A DNA stretch of 64,000 bases from Leptodontidium sp. MPI-SDFR-AT-0119 (Eukaryota > Ascomycota > Leotiomycetes > Helotiales > Leptodontidiaceae), in the NCBI GenBank assembly GCA_020726505.1, contig JAHLEZ010000001.1:3534001-3598000 (forward strand). The letters are read 5' to 3'. The translations under genes were made by a program, and so were the position numbers. Shown here piece after piece: positions 34,601 through 46,717 of this stretch (the stretch's first letter is position 1; the number at the start of each line of letters is the position of its first letter). Under the pieces are notes generated by a model. That model saw only the letters and a program-made list of their open reading frames with translations, was not told where the DNA came from and ran no database searches.

Positions 34601-37149
34601 CCATGGACGACTTTATTTTCCTTCACATCCTCGAAAGTCCTCAAGAGGAGCGAGGCTTGAGCGTCCTTGATAAGACTTGGCTTGTTTGTCAAAACAATCA
34701 AATGTTTGGACTCGTGCTTTTCGAGAACCAGGAGATCTGTCAACGTTTGCCCAACACGAATCTTCTTCAGCGCAGATGCATTCTTTTGCGGGGACCCGTC
34801 GGTGAGATGTGCCACAGGAAGAGTAGCACGAAGACCTTGCAAATCGAGGGAAATGCTATCGTTCAACTTCTCAGTGACGATAGCCGATACAGTCTCTCCA
34901 ACTTTCAGTTTCTTCATGACAGCTTTTTGGGCAAGTCCGAAGGAAGATGGATCTTTGCAAGACACGGTCAATTTCTCTTCTTCGGCGTCAACCTTCAGAA
35001 CGTGGACGTTGACCACCTGCCCAACACGGAAATGTTGGCTAGGATCTTTGATGTATGCCTCGCTCATTTCGGCTACAGGAAGGAAACCACGGATAGTTCC
35101 GTAGAATTGAACAACGGCACCATTTGGAAGGATGTTGACAATTGTGCCAGGGCTCTGCATGCCAACTTCGATGTCGTGGTAAGATACAAATATGGCTGCG
35201 TCTGAATTGACTAATGTTTTCTTGAGCGTGAGGCGGATATGTCGTTTGCTAGGATCTGTTGATAACACTCTCGCCGTAACCGTTGATCCTTCCTTGAATT
35301 TCTTTTCGGGGTGGAGTAGCTGGACATCTGACATATGTGCTTCTGAAACCAGTCCAGTAATACCCTCCGCTAGGTTCAGCAATATACCTCCTACTCCGCG
35401 CTCGTTCACAACGATCTTCTCGACTTTGCCTCTGACTACTGCGCCAATAGGCACATCCTCAATTCGAAGGAAGGGCTGTGCAAGAATGGACTCTTCAAGT
35501 GAGACGAGATAAATGCCATCAAGTGGATTGTACCCAATCACTCTTCCGCGATGTTTCGATCCAGTCTTGTAATGGCCAGTAGTTTCCGACAGAGTCTCAA
35601 TCTTTCCATCCTTGACTCGGGAGATGTGCACAAATCCCGAAATACCTTTCACACCCAAGCCAACAAACAGGCCCATGCCAGGCTCAACTTTCTTGACTGT
35701 GACTTCCTCAACTACAGCAGAAAGCGGTAAGATGTCCAGAGGATTTTTCTTTTCATCATCCTGAACGGCTTGTTGAGACGTGAGAAACATAACGTGGTCC
35801 AGTAATGACACGGCCAACTTGGCAGGCTGAGCGTTGGGGAAAGTGCAGATAACTCTTCCCTTTATCCTGGTGCCGATTTTGTATTTCTTCTCCAAGTCTC
35901 TTCCGCTTGCAGCACCTGAATGCATCAGATCAGCTGTCACATCAAGCATGCCCATGACCTTTCCAGCGATTCCCCTTGGGGTGATATCTGCCACCAATAT
36001 TTCAACAGCAGTACCAGGTAGAAAAGCGTCGATTGTGGGAGCTTCAGAGAGATAATTTGGCTTCTTCGGGTGTGCGATTTTGGCCGGATCCACACATAAT
36101 TTGATGGTTTTGCCATTGGAGTTGAGACCAGTAATCGTGCACAAGAAAACGGCACCTTCTTGAATATCTGAAATGTTCACATCAAACCCAATGTCCTTGG
36201 ATGACATGAATCCTTTTATAGCTGGGTCGGAAAGACCAAGGTCCATAACAAGACCATGATCCTCTACACTGGCAACAGATGCCATAAGTGTATTATTGGC
36301 CACCACGTTTTGAGAAGTCATGGAACTGTTCGCTTGCTGTGGTCGAAGTGATAGCTCGATGTGCCTCTTTGCTGCCTTACTAGATGCTGCCGCATCTTCG
36401 TCCTTGGTCGAAACAACGTATGCTCGAAGGTATTGGCCAATTTTAAATAGCTTCTTCAGATCCACATCCTCTAATTCCGTCTCCTCGTCATTCCCTTCGT
36501 CCGCAGCAATCGCCTCGATCCGTTGGGTGATTTTATCGGAAATAGAAGTGATCGGTACGTAACCAGTGAGGTTGTTCGGTAACGAGAGGGCGATATCGAG
36601 ATCATTGATCTGGGAAACTTGTCCAAGTACTAATGAACCTGCAACTATTCGCTATAGAATGTCAGAACAGAAGAACAAGAGAGTCTAGCTGGAAAATACC
36701 TGGTAGCTCAAGCCCTCGATCCTAACCTCCTCTTCGTCAACTTCACCAGTATCCTTTCCTTTCTTCCCCTCACCCTTCCCTTTTGACCTCGACTTATGCT
36801 TCTTCTTCTCGGCAGTTTCGCCATTTTCCCCATTTTCCCCATCTTCGTCGACATTTTTCGATTTTGCGCCCTGCTCGAACAAAACATCTCGAGTAGCTTC
36901 AATTTGGATTTGCTTGTGCTCCAATGGCGTCAAAAGACTTGCGCCGCCTCGAGGAAACGCAACATCCTCATCCCGCACTTGTGATATCTTCGGGGCATGT
37001 GGGATCTTCGCTTTTGTCGTCTTTTCTCCGTCCAGCTCGTCTGCTCTGGGTCTTTTCGACGGCCGGCTGTCTCCGTCCGTGGGATGTCGTGAGCGCGCAA
37101 AGGACTCGTTGGCCGGGCCGCTCTTCCTCTTCTTATCAATCGGCGCCAT
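31653..37149 (-). CDS. rrp5: RRP5, ribosome biogenesis factor with S1 and HAT/TPR repeats
   Basis: Exons 37149-36700, 36651-32230 and 32180-31653, giving 1799 aa (yeast Rrp5 is 1729). The basic/acidic N-terminus is followed by about a dozen S1 RNA-binding repeats, for example 'GMLDVTADLMHSG', 'GVKGISGFVHISRVKDG', 'GTIRGFLPVAEMSEAYIKDP' and the canonical last one 'VEDYGVFIVIDGSNNLSGLCH'. An acidic linker (about 1330-1420) leads to the C-terminal HAT/TPR repeats: 'DFERLLLGQPDSSALWIQYMA', 'AREVAERAIKTINIREE' and 'RARALLSRAKQSLP'. Rrp5 works in the nucleolus on cleavages at A0-A2 and A3, linking 40S and 60S subunit assembly. Both introns have GTAAGC/GTATTT donors and phase 0 junctions, and the final frame ends at 31653. 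The gene flanks the block of broken genes but is itself intact. Confidence 0.95.
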
Positions 37150-37614
37150 GGTGTATGTCCAACGTAGTTGTTGGAGTGTAATTGTGAGAAAGTCTTCGGC
37201 CTGGATGCGACCTGCTTGAACTTCTTGAAATTTTGGAACTTTTTTTGGCGGGGAATCAAGCTAGACATTTTAGCGCAGCTGATTGACAGGGGTCTGCGCA
37301 GCCTCGCCTCGCCTTGGTAAATATAAATATGGGCTATGAAAATGTTAGAAAACAGAGTAGGTGTTGTGAAAAAGAGTTTCCAAGCCAAGACAATAATTAT
37401 GGTGGTGCTTTTCAAATATGACATAAGGAATTTCGCCAGAAAAATCTGCTTGCGATGAACTGCCACCTGGAAAAGTGGGAGCAAATGTAGATGGGTAGAA
37501 GAGTGATGGAACGTTTGGGCGGCTTTTCAATGCTATGATTTTAGAGGATGCTCAAGACAGGTTGTAGGCTGTAAATAATTCAAGAAAGGATCGGTGTTTG
37601 AAGTTTCCATTCTG
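37150..37614. other. RRP5 promoter/leader and flank of the decayed block
   Basis: 465 bp between the RRP5 start and the end of the SNF2 pseudogene. AT-rich, with only short frames. The base composition becomes AT-rich from about 37320 onward, which may mark the edge of the decayed block. Confidence 0.5.
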
Positions 37615-40600
37615 TCATAAAGCTGCTTGAAGATATTGTAATCGCGCAGCACCGACATCTTCTTCCGAGATCTTCTCATTCGAGAACGTCAGCGCGGTAA
37701 GATCCTTCTTTCTCTCTTGAATAGTCACGACCTTCATTTTAAACGAGTCTCTTATCCTGTATTGGATCGTTGTTACGGTTTTCGTGTGTCCTATTCGATG
37801 TACGTGGCAGAGCGCTTGTTCTTTTATTATGGGATTCTATTGCGGTTCCATGAGATAGACGATTGAGCTAGAGGTAAGATCTAATCTGCACGTAGAAATT
37901 TGTTAATTGGTATTGAATTAGTGTACTGTGAAGAGGAATTTGTACCCTGCACTTCTACAAGTGATGGAGACGAGAATCACCTGGATGGAGGGATCTTCTT
38001 GGAATTTTCGGATGGCTTCGTTGCGTTTGGTGGGTAAGAGCTGGCCATCAACTCGAGTATAACGAATCGAATCCAATATGAGTGCAGATTCCACTAAATC
38101 GAGGGTGTACGTCCAGTACGAAAACATAACGCGTCGAGAGGAATTAGTTAGTTATACACGTACGGTTGAAGACGAATCGACTCTTCCTTAGGCAGATCGC
38201 TGAGGAACATATTATAGAGAAGCAAACCACCCTCCGCACTGCACGGCCGGTAAAAATTTAAAAAAAAAATGAGATACTTACCTTTTTCACCTACTCTAAA
38301 TGTTTTTAAACTTGTGAGAAGCGCGAGGACCTTAGTTGGAGTGTCTCTTGCACTTATTTGGGGTAGATTTTTAGAAGGGGATGAAGCTGTTGATGGGCGG
38401 TTTAGTATGGGCGTAGGATACTTTGTACCCTCGGCACTGTACATATTCCGGACATACAGAGCACTTCTTCATCTCTGCTGCTGTCAGCTTTACCTTTGGC
38501 GTTGGCGTCGGCGTTGCTGTTGATGTTGGTATTGACACTGTATCGGTCTCTTCGGTAATGCAAGATCCGCAAACTAAGTGGAGACATTCTGATAATTTGG
38601 GTGGCGGGAGTTCTGTATTATTTGCGCTGATGTCCTCCATTGTCGCGAGATTCAATCCGCGCATGGCACAGAGTGTGTTGCCTATATTGAGCATACTCTC
38701 AAAAGTAGTCTGCGCTTTGATGGCGGTCCAGGACCCTTTCACGAAAGCAGTCTCCGCCATTTTTTGCTGTTGCATCGTTCCGTGATTACATATTAACCGC
38801 AATTTAGTCAACTATTGGAGAGCGTTTATGTAAAGCCCCTTTCTTGGATTGCCAATGGCATTCTTTACTACTTGCTCTGTCCGGATCTTGGTGCTTTTGT
38901 ATAGTTGGCTCTCTGTTGGATTGAAATCAAGATAGTGTACCAAGTCATTGCGCGGGGGTAGACTTATTATAGCTGTGGTACGATATAGAGTGACGAAGTT
39001 AACTAGCGTTTTTACTCGAAGGCACCCTTCTTTGTCGTTCTTTTGCCAGGATCGTAGAATTTCGCGGTCGAAGACCGAAGGGTTGGAATAAGGGTAAATT
39101 TGAAGAAATTGGAAAAGGCTTGCGAGATCGGTCAATCTGTTTTGGATAGGCGTTCCTGTCACGGCCCATCTGTGATGAGCTTCTATCGCACATGCAGCCT
39201 TCATAATTGCAGCTGAACGATTTTGGATGATATGTGCTACAAGGACGAGGTGAGCATGATGTATATGAAGTAGCGACACTGAAATTGATGCTACTGAATG
39301 CCACTCAAGTTGGATAATCCTCAAAACAAAGTACTCTAATACTTTGAGTAATTCGGGAGAAATGAATGAATGATCCGGAATTAAATTATTGATAAAAACC
39401 GGGACGCTTTGTCCAGCATGCCAACCGGAGGCTCATATATTAAAAGAACGGAAAGAACATGCCTTCGTCCAAAACGATGCGATGCTAATAGAGTGAGAAC
39501 AAAGTCTTTAAACCCACCGTTTGCTTCTTGTGTGTTTTTAATTGTAGGGCCACAGTCTTGTAGGTGGTGATGATAATGTTAAAATTGCTGAGCTCCTCAA
39601 TTGGTGGCTTATGAGAACTATGGAACTTGCACTAAGACAGCGAGTTCAGGTGGAGATGTCTGTATAGAATTATCAGTATCAACCATTAAATTTAGGCAAA
39701 CTGCAAGCGAAAGAAAGTAAAACGACTCCGGCAGCACCAAGAGATGGATAGGCTCAACGCAGCAAAGCCTAAATCGCTCTCAAGACGGCCATCCGGTTGG
39801 ACTGACCTTGAGAGTTGTGTCTCCCAGGTTTGTAAGACTGCACTTAATTAGCTAATAGATGTTTTCGAGTGAAACGCAACCTACGAGGTAGCGGGTCCAC
39901 GAGCAGAGTGGACTTGGTAGGCGTCATATCGGCTTCAGTATGATGTCCACTCCTTGGATACTGATTCGCAGCTATGAGGGCTATCATGCTAAGTGATTTT
40001 TCTAAACCTATCTGATCTGCTAACAGGCTAGATCGGAAATTCGGTGGCTTAGATTGCCGTCTGTCTCCTGTGATTGTGTTGGTGTAGCTTCGATGTCATT
40101 AGCTGACGGAGAGAATGATGTGTAGCTGTCTAATACTTATATGGTTTTCCCTCTGGAATCGGTCTCTCTCGACCAAACATTGACTCCCTGTTTATTAAAT
40201 GCCAGTCCTTGCTCGTGTTTTAATATGAAAGTTAAAGCTTGCTTCTGATGACTCTTCCTTCTTAGCAAACTCGTCGGGAAGGGGTGTGGATACTAACTAA
40301 CCTGTGGAGTGGTGTTGAAACCGTCCTTGGCTGTTCTGTTTCCTTTAGGTTGTGTTTCTGGTTCAGAAGTTCGAAGAGGTTTGGGGCAGTAACTGTTGTC
40401 TTGGCATGAATAATAGGGGCATGAGTTTCTAAAGAAAATGTCATGACGGGCTCCTCGTCATCGCCACGGAGTAAATGCGGGTCTTCATATCAGACATTTC
40501 TGTCGCAGTGGATAGGATCCTGCAAACACAACCTATGTTCTGCAAGCCAATCCCCAATATCCTCGGACAAAGTTTCTAGGCCATAAGTTATAACACAAAG

Positions 40601-41049
40601 ACTAACAATTGAACCCCCTTCCATCGGCCTGCTGCTCCCTGCTTGAACGGCCGAGAGCCCATTTTGGCAGAACAATTGCGTTGTACACCCCGCTGTTATT
40701 AAAGTATATAAGATCCGAACTGAGCGCTCCGTTATCGTGCCAAGTATGCTCCCCTCAAATCGACGTAACGTGTTCGAGTTGTCTAATAAGACGGGTACCG
40801 TGCTAGTAGACGGGTCTAGCAGATGTGGAGTCTTCACAAGAATGTCAACTAGCTGCCCAGTTCCATTCATCAGCACAGAAACATCAGAGGGGCCACAAGA
40901 GCGGAACTCGAATATTGAACTTTACTGACCATGCCAAAGCAGACATCCTCCTGAGCCTCTTTAGTTGGGGCAGACTAGCCACCGTCCAGCTTCTGTCGTT
41001 TGCTCAGCCCCTCTACTTCCGTGCTGGCAAGAGTGGCAGTACTGGCCAT
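37615..41049 (-). pseudogene. Broken SNF2/Rad5-Rad16-type RING helicase gene, RIP-like decay
   Basis: Collinear minus-strand remnants run from an ATG at 41049 to a final TGA at 37615. In order: 'STEVEGLSKRQKLDGG' then a stop at 40977-40975; 'CFGM'; 'YGLETLSEDIGDWLAEHRL'; a stop at 40492-40490; 'HQKQALTFILKHEQGLAF'; a degenerate Walker A 'ADQIGLEKSLSMIALIA' (normally DDMGLGKS); 'FNIIITTYKTVA'; a damaged DEAH region 'VLVAHIIQNRSAA'; 'RWAVTGTPIQNRLTDLASLF'; 'NALQ' then a stop at 38814-38812 where Trp is expected; a RING-like 'CLHLVCGSCI...CSVCPEYV'; helicase C 'RYTRVDGQLLPTKRNEAIRKF' and 'CRSAGLDLTSSS'; and 'LMEPQ' with a stop at 37839-37837 where EPQWNP is expected. A RING between the two lobes places it with Rad5/Rad16/HLTF-like translocases. 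Confidence 0.85.
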
Positions 41050-41334
41050 GCCTTCCCTCGTTGCCAAATGTTGAATGCGACTTTTTGCAGCAATCAATGA
41101 AGCCAGCTTCTACCTTGAGTGAGGATCAATGAGGCAGCATGTCGTGTACTTCGTCCGGAGCAAAGTCAGGACGCTGCAACAGTACTCTGCCTTGCTGCGC
41201 AAACGGGTGGCGCGAGGCTGCGCTGAAAAGCCTCACTGGCCCTCTGCATCATCCCCTCACCAGCTCGTCCTCGAGAAACTCCTTCCTCCCTTCGTCATGC
41301 TAAATGATACATTCAATCCTTAAACTTCGGCGAA

Positions 41335-44300
41335 ATGGCCGCATCACAAATGGCGACGTTCGAGGCTGCTTTTGAGCGTCTGAAAGACACCGTGAAGCCC
41401 CACCACGCAATCGAGTTCTAATCGACGACTCTGAAGGATGTATGGGATGCAGTAAACGAAATCCAGCGGATTTAAAGGCAGCGCAGATCGCTGCGTAATA
41501 TGGGCCGGCTTAAGCCTTTTCTTCAAGGGCTAGAAAAGTACTCTAAGTGCCTCGACACATTGTGCAATGGAACTCCGTTTCTGCCGTGGGTTTAGGCTCT
41601 GGTGAAGTTGATCCTGTAGGTAGGTACTGTATTAGCTGGAGCAAATCTATGCCTCCTCACAGAAAACTGCACAGTACTTCAGGACATTAATATTTTATAA
41701 CTTTCTAGCGACTATCCTATTGTTCTGGACAAGTTATTAGAGGCTTATAATCAGATAGCTAGTGCACTTCCGAGGTTTAATCGCTTTCAATCAGCCTTTC
41801 ACTACGATGCAAATGTCAGTCAGGCACTCGCCCTAGTGTGCGAGGACATTCTTGAGTTTCACAGAAACACTTACCTTTTCCTCAAACGAAGTAGTGAGTC
41901 TTCCATCAGTTCAGGGCATATGAGAAATGTCTAACGAGATTAGCATGGCACATCTTCTTTGACTCTCTTTAAAAAGATTTTGGAGTTCGATTCCTCGGAA
42001 TACTTGAGAACCTGGAAAGACATCGAGATCTCGTTGATAGGGAGGCATCTACTATCGCTAGTATCGAAGCTAAGAAATGGCGAGAAAAGTAGTAGGACAA
42101 TCTCGAGCGCCTAAAGGACGAGAGAAGAGACTAGTAGCTCCAAGATTGTGTATCCTGGCTCGCGATTAATAATCGTAGTCAAGAAGATGCCCTCGAGAAA
42201 TTATCGTAGCGACGACAGGCGGGGACTTGTAACTAGATTCTAAAGAGCTCCTAGTTGAGAACATGGGTTGAGAATCAAAACGTAGAGCCAGTACTCTAGC
42301 TCAAAGGTATTCCTAGGGCGGGTAGGTTTCCAAAATCTTACTAGTTTTGAGCTTGGTTAATAGACCTGTGTAGGCAAAAGCGTCCTTACATCGCATATTA
42401 TCCAGAGTCTTTGTGAAAATCTGGATTTCACGACCGTCTTTTCTTTTGCGACAGTCGTACGGATAAAGTAGACCTCTGCAGTCAAGTCCTAAGGACTTTG
42501 ATACTAGAGCTACTCAGGTCCTAGTAGCACCTTACCAGTCACATTTTCGAACACTTTGCTAGGCAGAGACAGACGCCTTCATTAGGTCAAATCAAGAAGC
42601 TGCTGCTAGACCTCCTTTCTGCTGTCTCATTTGTGCGCATTGTTATTGATGGCCTAGATGAGTGTCAAGAGAAGGATTAGATGGCAATCCTTACAGAGTT
42701 ACTATCCGCCGCTAAGGCGTTAACTTCTACTTGTAAGATATTTGTGAGTAGCCGAGTAGAAACATTTATTGGTAATACACTGCGGAAACGGCCGACAATC
42801 TCACTTACTGAAAAAAGAGAGAAGGAGAAGGTTGACGAAGATATTCGGGATTGTGTTAGGCATTCCTTGATGGCATTGCGAGACACCTTTCCGGGCACAC
42901 TGGTGGATGATGTTGAGAGAACGGTGGTAAGAAAAGCACAGGGTAAGTGCCAAAAGCCTGTTATTAGTACTAAAACCGAAATCTGACATTTTGGTAATAA
43001 GGCATGTTCCTTTGGGTGCGCCTTGTGATATCCGAACTTTCGGACAGGGAAAGCGCCTATGAATTACAAAAAGCAGCTCACAATTTGCCACAAGGTCTTC
43101 ATAGAGCGTACGTGTTAGACAATTGCGAATTCCGGTATTCAGATTATTAACAAATGTTAGCTATCGCCGGATCTTAGATCGTATCCAGTCCGAGTACAGC
43201 GCATATAGCTCTGGAAAAGGCTATTCTGATTCTGTAATGGATGGCTTGTTCGTTTAGGCCGCTTAAAACCTTCGAGATCTAAGATAGTCTTGTTTTCGTA
43301 ACCCCTGACTGTTTGTTAAATAATGAAACGAAACCTAACAAGAGTCTTCTGGATTTATGTAAGCCCATCATTGAAGAGGGTGTTGGAAACACAGTCGACT
43401 TCGAACATTTCTCTACTAAAGAGTATAAACAACTGCCCTACAATTCTAGCCAAATCTGCTAATGTTTTACAGGTACATTCTTTATTAGGCGAGCGGGCCT
43501 TTTCTGAAGGAGTACGACGCCTACTTCTCTGTCTCTTTGACTTGTGCATCCTACCTATCTACCAGTCAATGTATCATCGACCCTCAATACTCAGAGGAGG
43601 AGCAAGTACTGCGTGTCGCTAAAGGTTTTCATGGTCTACATCTCTATGCCCACGATTTTACGCTCAAGCATGTTCTGCGTTATACTGAGCTGCAGTCTCA
43701 CGCCAAGCTCGAATTCTCAGAAGCACTTTCTACACGTCTGGAGACGCTGCTCCAGTTCGAGAAGCCTAGTATACCCGGTGGCTTCAGGGCTGTGGTGTCC
43801 AGACACATACCCCCCCCCCCCACCTCCCGGAAATAGGCCAGCAACTTTTGACGGTAAATTTGCTATCGAATCTTCTCGCGTTTATATAAAATCTTCTAAA
43901 CTTCCAAGAAATATTGGGTCAGGACAATCATCATCACAAAGAACCCCAAGGTAACTACATCCAGAGCGAGGCACATTTCTAAATCTATTCTTCAGCAGCG
44001 CAAGTACTAACTGTCTACAGAGATCCACAAGCAAGAAATTGAGTGTGATCCAACAGTCCTGAGCCAAATACTGCATTAATATTACACTATCACCGAGTTC
44101 TTAATTGAGACACCTGAGAATGGTATCTCAGGGATCGATGCAACACTCGTGAGGAGTTTCAAAGATACTTATGGAGACTCGGTATTACTATGTCGTTACT
44201 GACTATGCCCAATGGCCTTAGTTGGTTTCTCGCGAGTTCGTGACAGAGACAAGCATGAGAACTCACATATCAGGAAATTCGAATGCGAAGATGCCTCTTA

Positions 44301-44400
44301 CGAGTTTCGTGGATCCGGATTTTCTATAAATTCCGCCTTGTAGAAGCATACACAAACGTACCACCGCAAACGTGATGATATTGTTTTGCCAATACGTCGT
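41335..44400 (+). pseudogene. Broken NACHT (NLR-like) gene with C2H2 zinc-finger tail
   Basis: From ATG 41335 one frame reads 'TFEAAFERLKDTVKP', stop (41419-41421), 'STTLKDVWDAVNEIQRI', stop (41473-41475), 'RSLRNMGRLKPFLQGLEKYS', 'CNGTPFLPWV', stop (41593-41595). This is the conserved N-terminal domain preceding NACHT in many fungal NLR-like proteins. Later blocks: 'KLLEAYNQIASALPRFNRF', 'DILEFHRN', 'RFLGILENLERHRDLVDREA', a ruined P-loop ('LKGIPRAG'), intact Walker B 'RIVIDGLDECQEK' then a stop at 42678-42680, 'GMFLWVRLVISEL'-like, and 'NLPQGLHRAYRRILDRIQ'. A C-terminal segment 'ISGIDATLVRSFKDTYG', 'RDKHENSHIRKFECED' and 'KHTQTYHRKRDD' follows with Cys/His zinc-finger pairs. There are more than ten stops. 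NACHT NTPases act in fungal self/non-self recognition. Confidence 0.82.
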
Positions 44401-46717
44401 CGAGTAAATTTCACTAGCTTGAGGGAGAGATTTCTAGACTCAGGCGATTCGCGTTCAATATCTAATCGTTTCAGAGGCAGGTTTCCAATTCCGAACCTAG
44501 AGGACCTTCTGGATACGGGGCCAAAAGAAAGCCTGACAACTGCCACTCGAAAGTCTCAGGAAAGATTTGCTACTTTCAACCCTGGGAGCTATACTAAGTG
44601 GGGGTTCTCTTATGCCGATTTTGATACGTATCAAGGTATACAAAACGCCGATGTAGCTCGTCACTTCGAAGAGCCTCCCGACTCTTCTTTCCTTGGGAGA
44701 AAACTCAATTTGAGCGGCTACAAGGAGAGACAACTCAAGAAGTTGGACTACAAAAATCTCGGCACATATCTTCCCCTTCAAACATCAGCCTCGCACAGGG
44801 CAAGGACATCGAGGAGGACGAGACTGAGGAAGTCCAAATGGCAGATAGCGCAACCTCCTCAGAAGAACGCACAAATTTGAGGTCTAGATCTCCTATCCAC
44901 AAGAAGCGGAAAGATAATCCTTCTTCCCAGAGCAGTCACAATCTATTAATGAGGCCAAAGAAGCGCGCTGTATTCGATGGGGATTGAGTGGGGAACGGCG
45001 ATTACGATAGTCGAGGAATGAATTTCAATCCCGAAGCTTCTCCAGTCGAGAGTCTCGATCAATCTACGAAACAAAAAATGGAACTTTTTAATACTTCCGC
45101 CGTGATGAATCCATGGAGCTCTGACGATATCGCGAATGCGGATCTCACATTCGATCCTGGGACATTTAGTCTGCCTCAGACAAAGATACCAGAAACGCCA
45201 ACATGGTTTAAAATGGGATTGGCTGTACTCAGAAAGAAATACCCGAACGACAGATTCGAAGGCAGAATGGTATCCTTTGACGCGGTAACGAACAAGCCTT
45301 GTGCTACACCAAAGCCTGACCAACCCTCAGAGGGCAAAAAGTATATCTATTATCCTCGAATACGATGTCATGACTGTCCGAAAAAGATGTACTTGTCCTG
45401 GTCTGAAAGAGACGGTGACAACTTTGAGATACATCTGAAGAATAAGCATCATGTTGAACGAGTTCTTGCGCGTATTCAGCGTTCAAAGCAAGAACACGGC
45501 GAGGAATCTCAATCACTGTGGCCGGAAGACTTGAATCGGGCAAGGCGACGAGAAGAGGCCTTGCATGACCCAAAAGAAGCAAGGAAAGTCCCCCAGATCG
45601 CCAATGATCTCACCGGTGTGAACTTAAAGAAGCCGATAGAACCAGTTCCCAACGATTGGGTAGCAAGCCGTCCAATGACTCCAGGTATGTCCGATTCTGC
45701 TTTCGTCAAAATGACAAGAGAATTCCATAACTATTCTCCAAACACACGATTGCCTCCTTTTGAACACAGTTTGGCTGATTCTGTTTGTTCATTTATAGCC
45801 TCGCGCCCGTATACTGAGTATCAAAAAACCGCCATGCAGGGTGCTATTAAACACCTTCCTGATTGGCCCATAACTGCCACTGCCAATGACGCTGCGAGTT
45901 TTATGCTTCAACTCAAGGCAATAAGGAGCACCGACTCTGCCGCAAGAATTTATCGATGATATAGCCTCTCCACCACCCGTTGGTGTCGGGGAAGAATGGT
46001 TAGTTTTTGGACTTCGCAGTAGCTGAAAATTTGCTAATCTCGTACCTCAAAAGGTTCCAATTCTTCGGCATGGAAGGCAGTCAAACCGTTTTGGAAGCAT
46101 CGGATGGACAACTGGGGATATCAACTTTCCCAGGAACAAACATCAAACCAGGAGACAGGAGACGTAGGTCTAAACTCCAAGACAGCACCGCCCCATGGAC
46201 CTCAACAGACTTTTATATGATGCCGGATGCCACCGATGAATTATACCCTCCGAGGTTTCAATTGTCGTCCGCCCCCCGAACAGCTGCCCAGAACCCATCG
46301 TTTCTTGATCCGAACGCGTCATTCTTTGAAACGTCCGAGCTCGATCCATCTGAGTTAAGTTTTTTCAAGTCCCACAATGAAAGTACAGAGAGAACCGTAC
46401 TCTACACGCCTCCCAGTTTAGCAGATAAAGCACCACAAAATTCTTGGGAGAACCCACTCAGCTCATATCACTTCAAGGGACTTCCAGCGGGCCTAGGAAT
46501 AGCACCAGACCAAACGCAGCTGGACACGCGTGCTGAAGAGGGAGGCTTAGGAATTGAGACGGGAAGGATTGAAGGATTGCGAGAAGGAGAGAGAGGGGGG
46601 GAGGCAGGGACTTATGGCATTTTTGATCCACAGGACTGGACGTTAGATGGGCTACTTGACTATCCCTATTCTGACGTGAAAATGGCAGGTGTTACCCTTT
46701 TAACTGGCAAAGTTTAA
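44386..46717 (+). pseudogene. Broken gene with a zinc-finger-like segment resembling the fungal SNF5 C-terminus
   Basis: Fragments: 44386-44880 (start not ATG-certain), an overlapping frame through 'RPKKRAVFDGD' to a TGA at 44985-44987, then the same frame reopening directly after it to 45959, and a last part to 46717. The last junction is an intron, donor GTTAGT after 'VGVGEEW' (about 46001) to acceptor AAAAG at about 46056, continuing 'FQFFGMEGSQTVLE'. However, 'GAPTLPQEFIDDIASPPPVG' lies one frame off the preceding 'AASFMLQLKAI', implying a frameshift near 45920-45940. The block 'YYPRIRCHDCPKKMY' plus 'NFEIHLKNKHHVERV' (Cys-x2-Cys and His pairs) resembles the tail of fungal SNF5 subunits, but no SNF5 domain itself is present. 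It follows the NACHT remnant without an in-frame stop, so it may be that gene's 3' part. Function unknown. Confidence 0.55.

Noticed and set aside
34603..35205. 200-aa plus-strand frame
   Set aside because: Antisense of RRP5 S1 repeats.
40490..40876. 128-aa minus-strand frame as a separate small gene
   Set aside because: Collinear with the rest of the SNF2 remnant and matches its N-terminal region.
41335..44400. Considered a transposable element because of AT-richness and many stops
   Set aside because: Ordered NACHT-protein blocks are readable; no transposase, reverse transcriptase or terminal repeats.
45685..45800. Possible intron with a perfect GTATGT donor and TTTATAG acceptor
   Set aside because: The sequence reads through in frame with plausible protein, and removing it does not repair the downstream frame slip.
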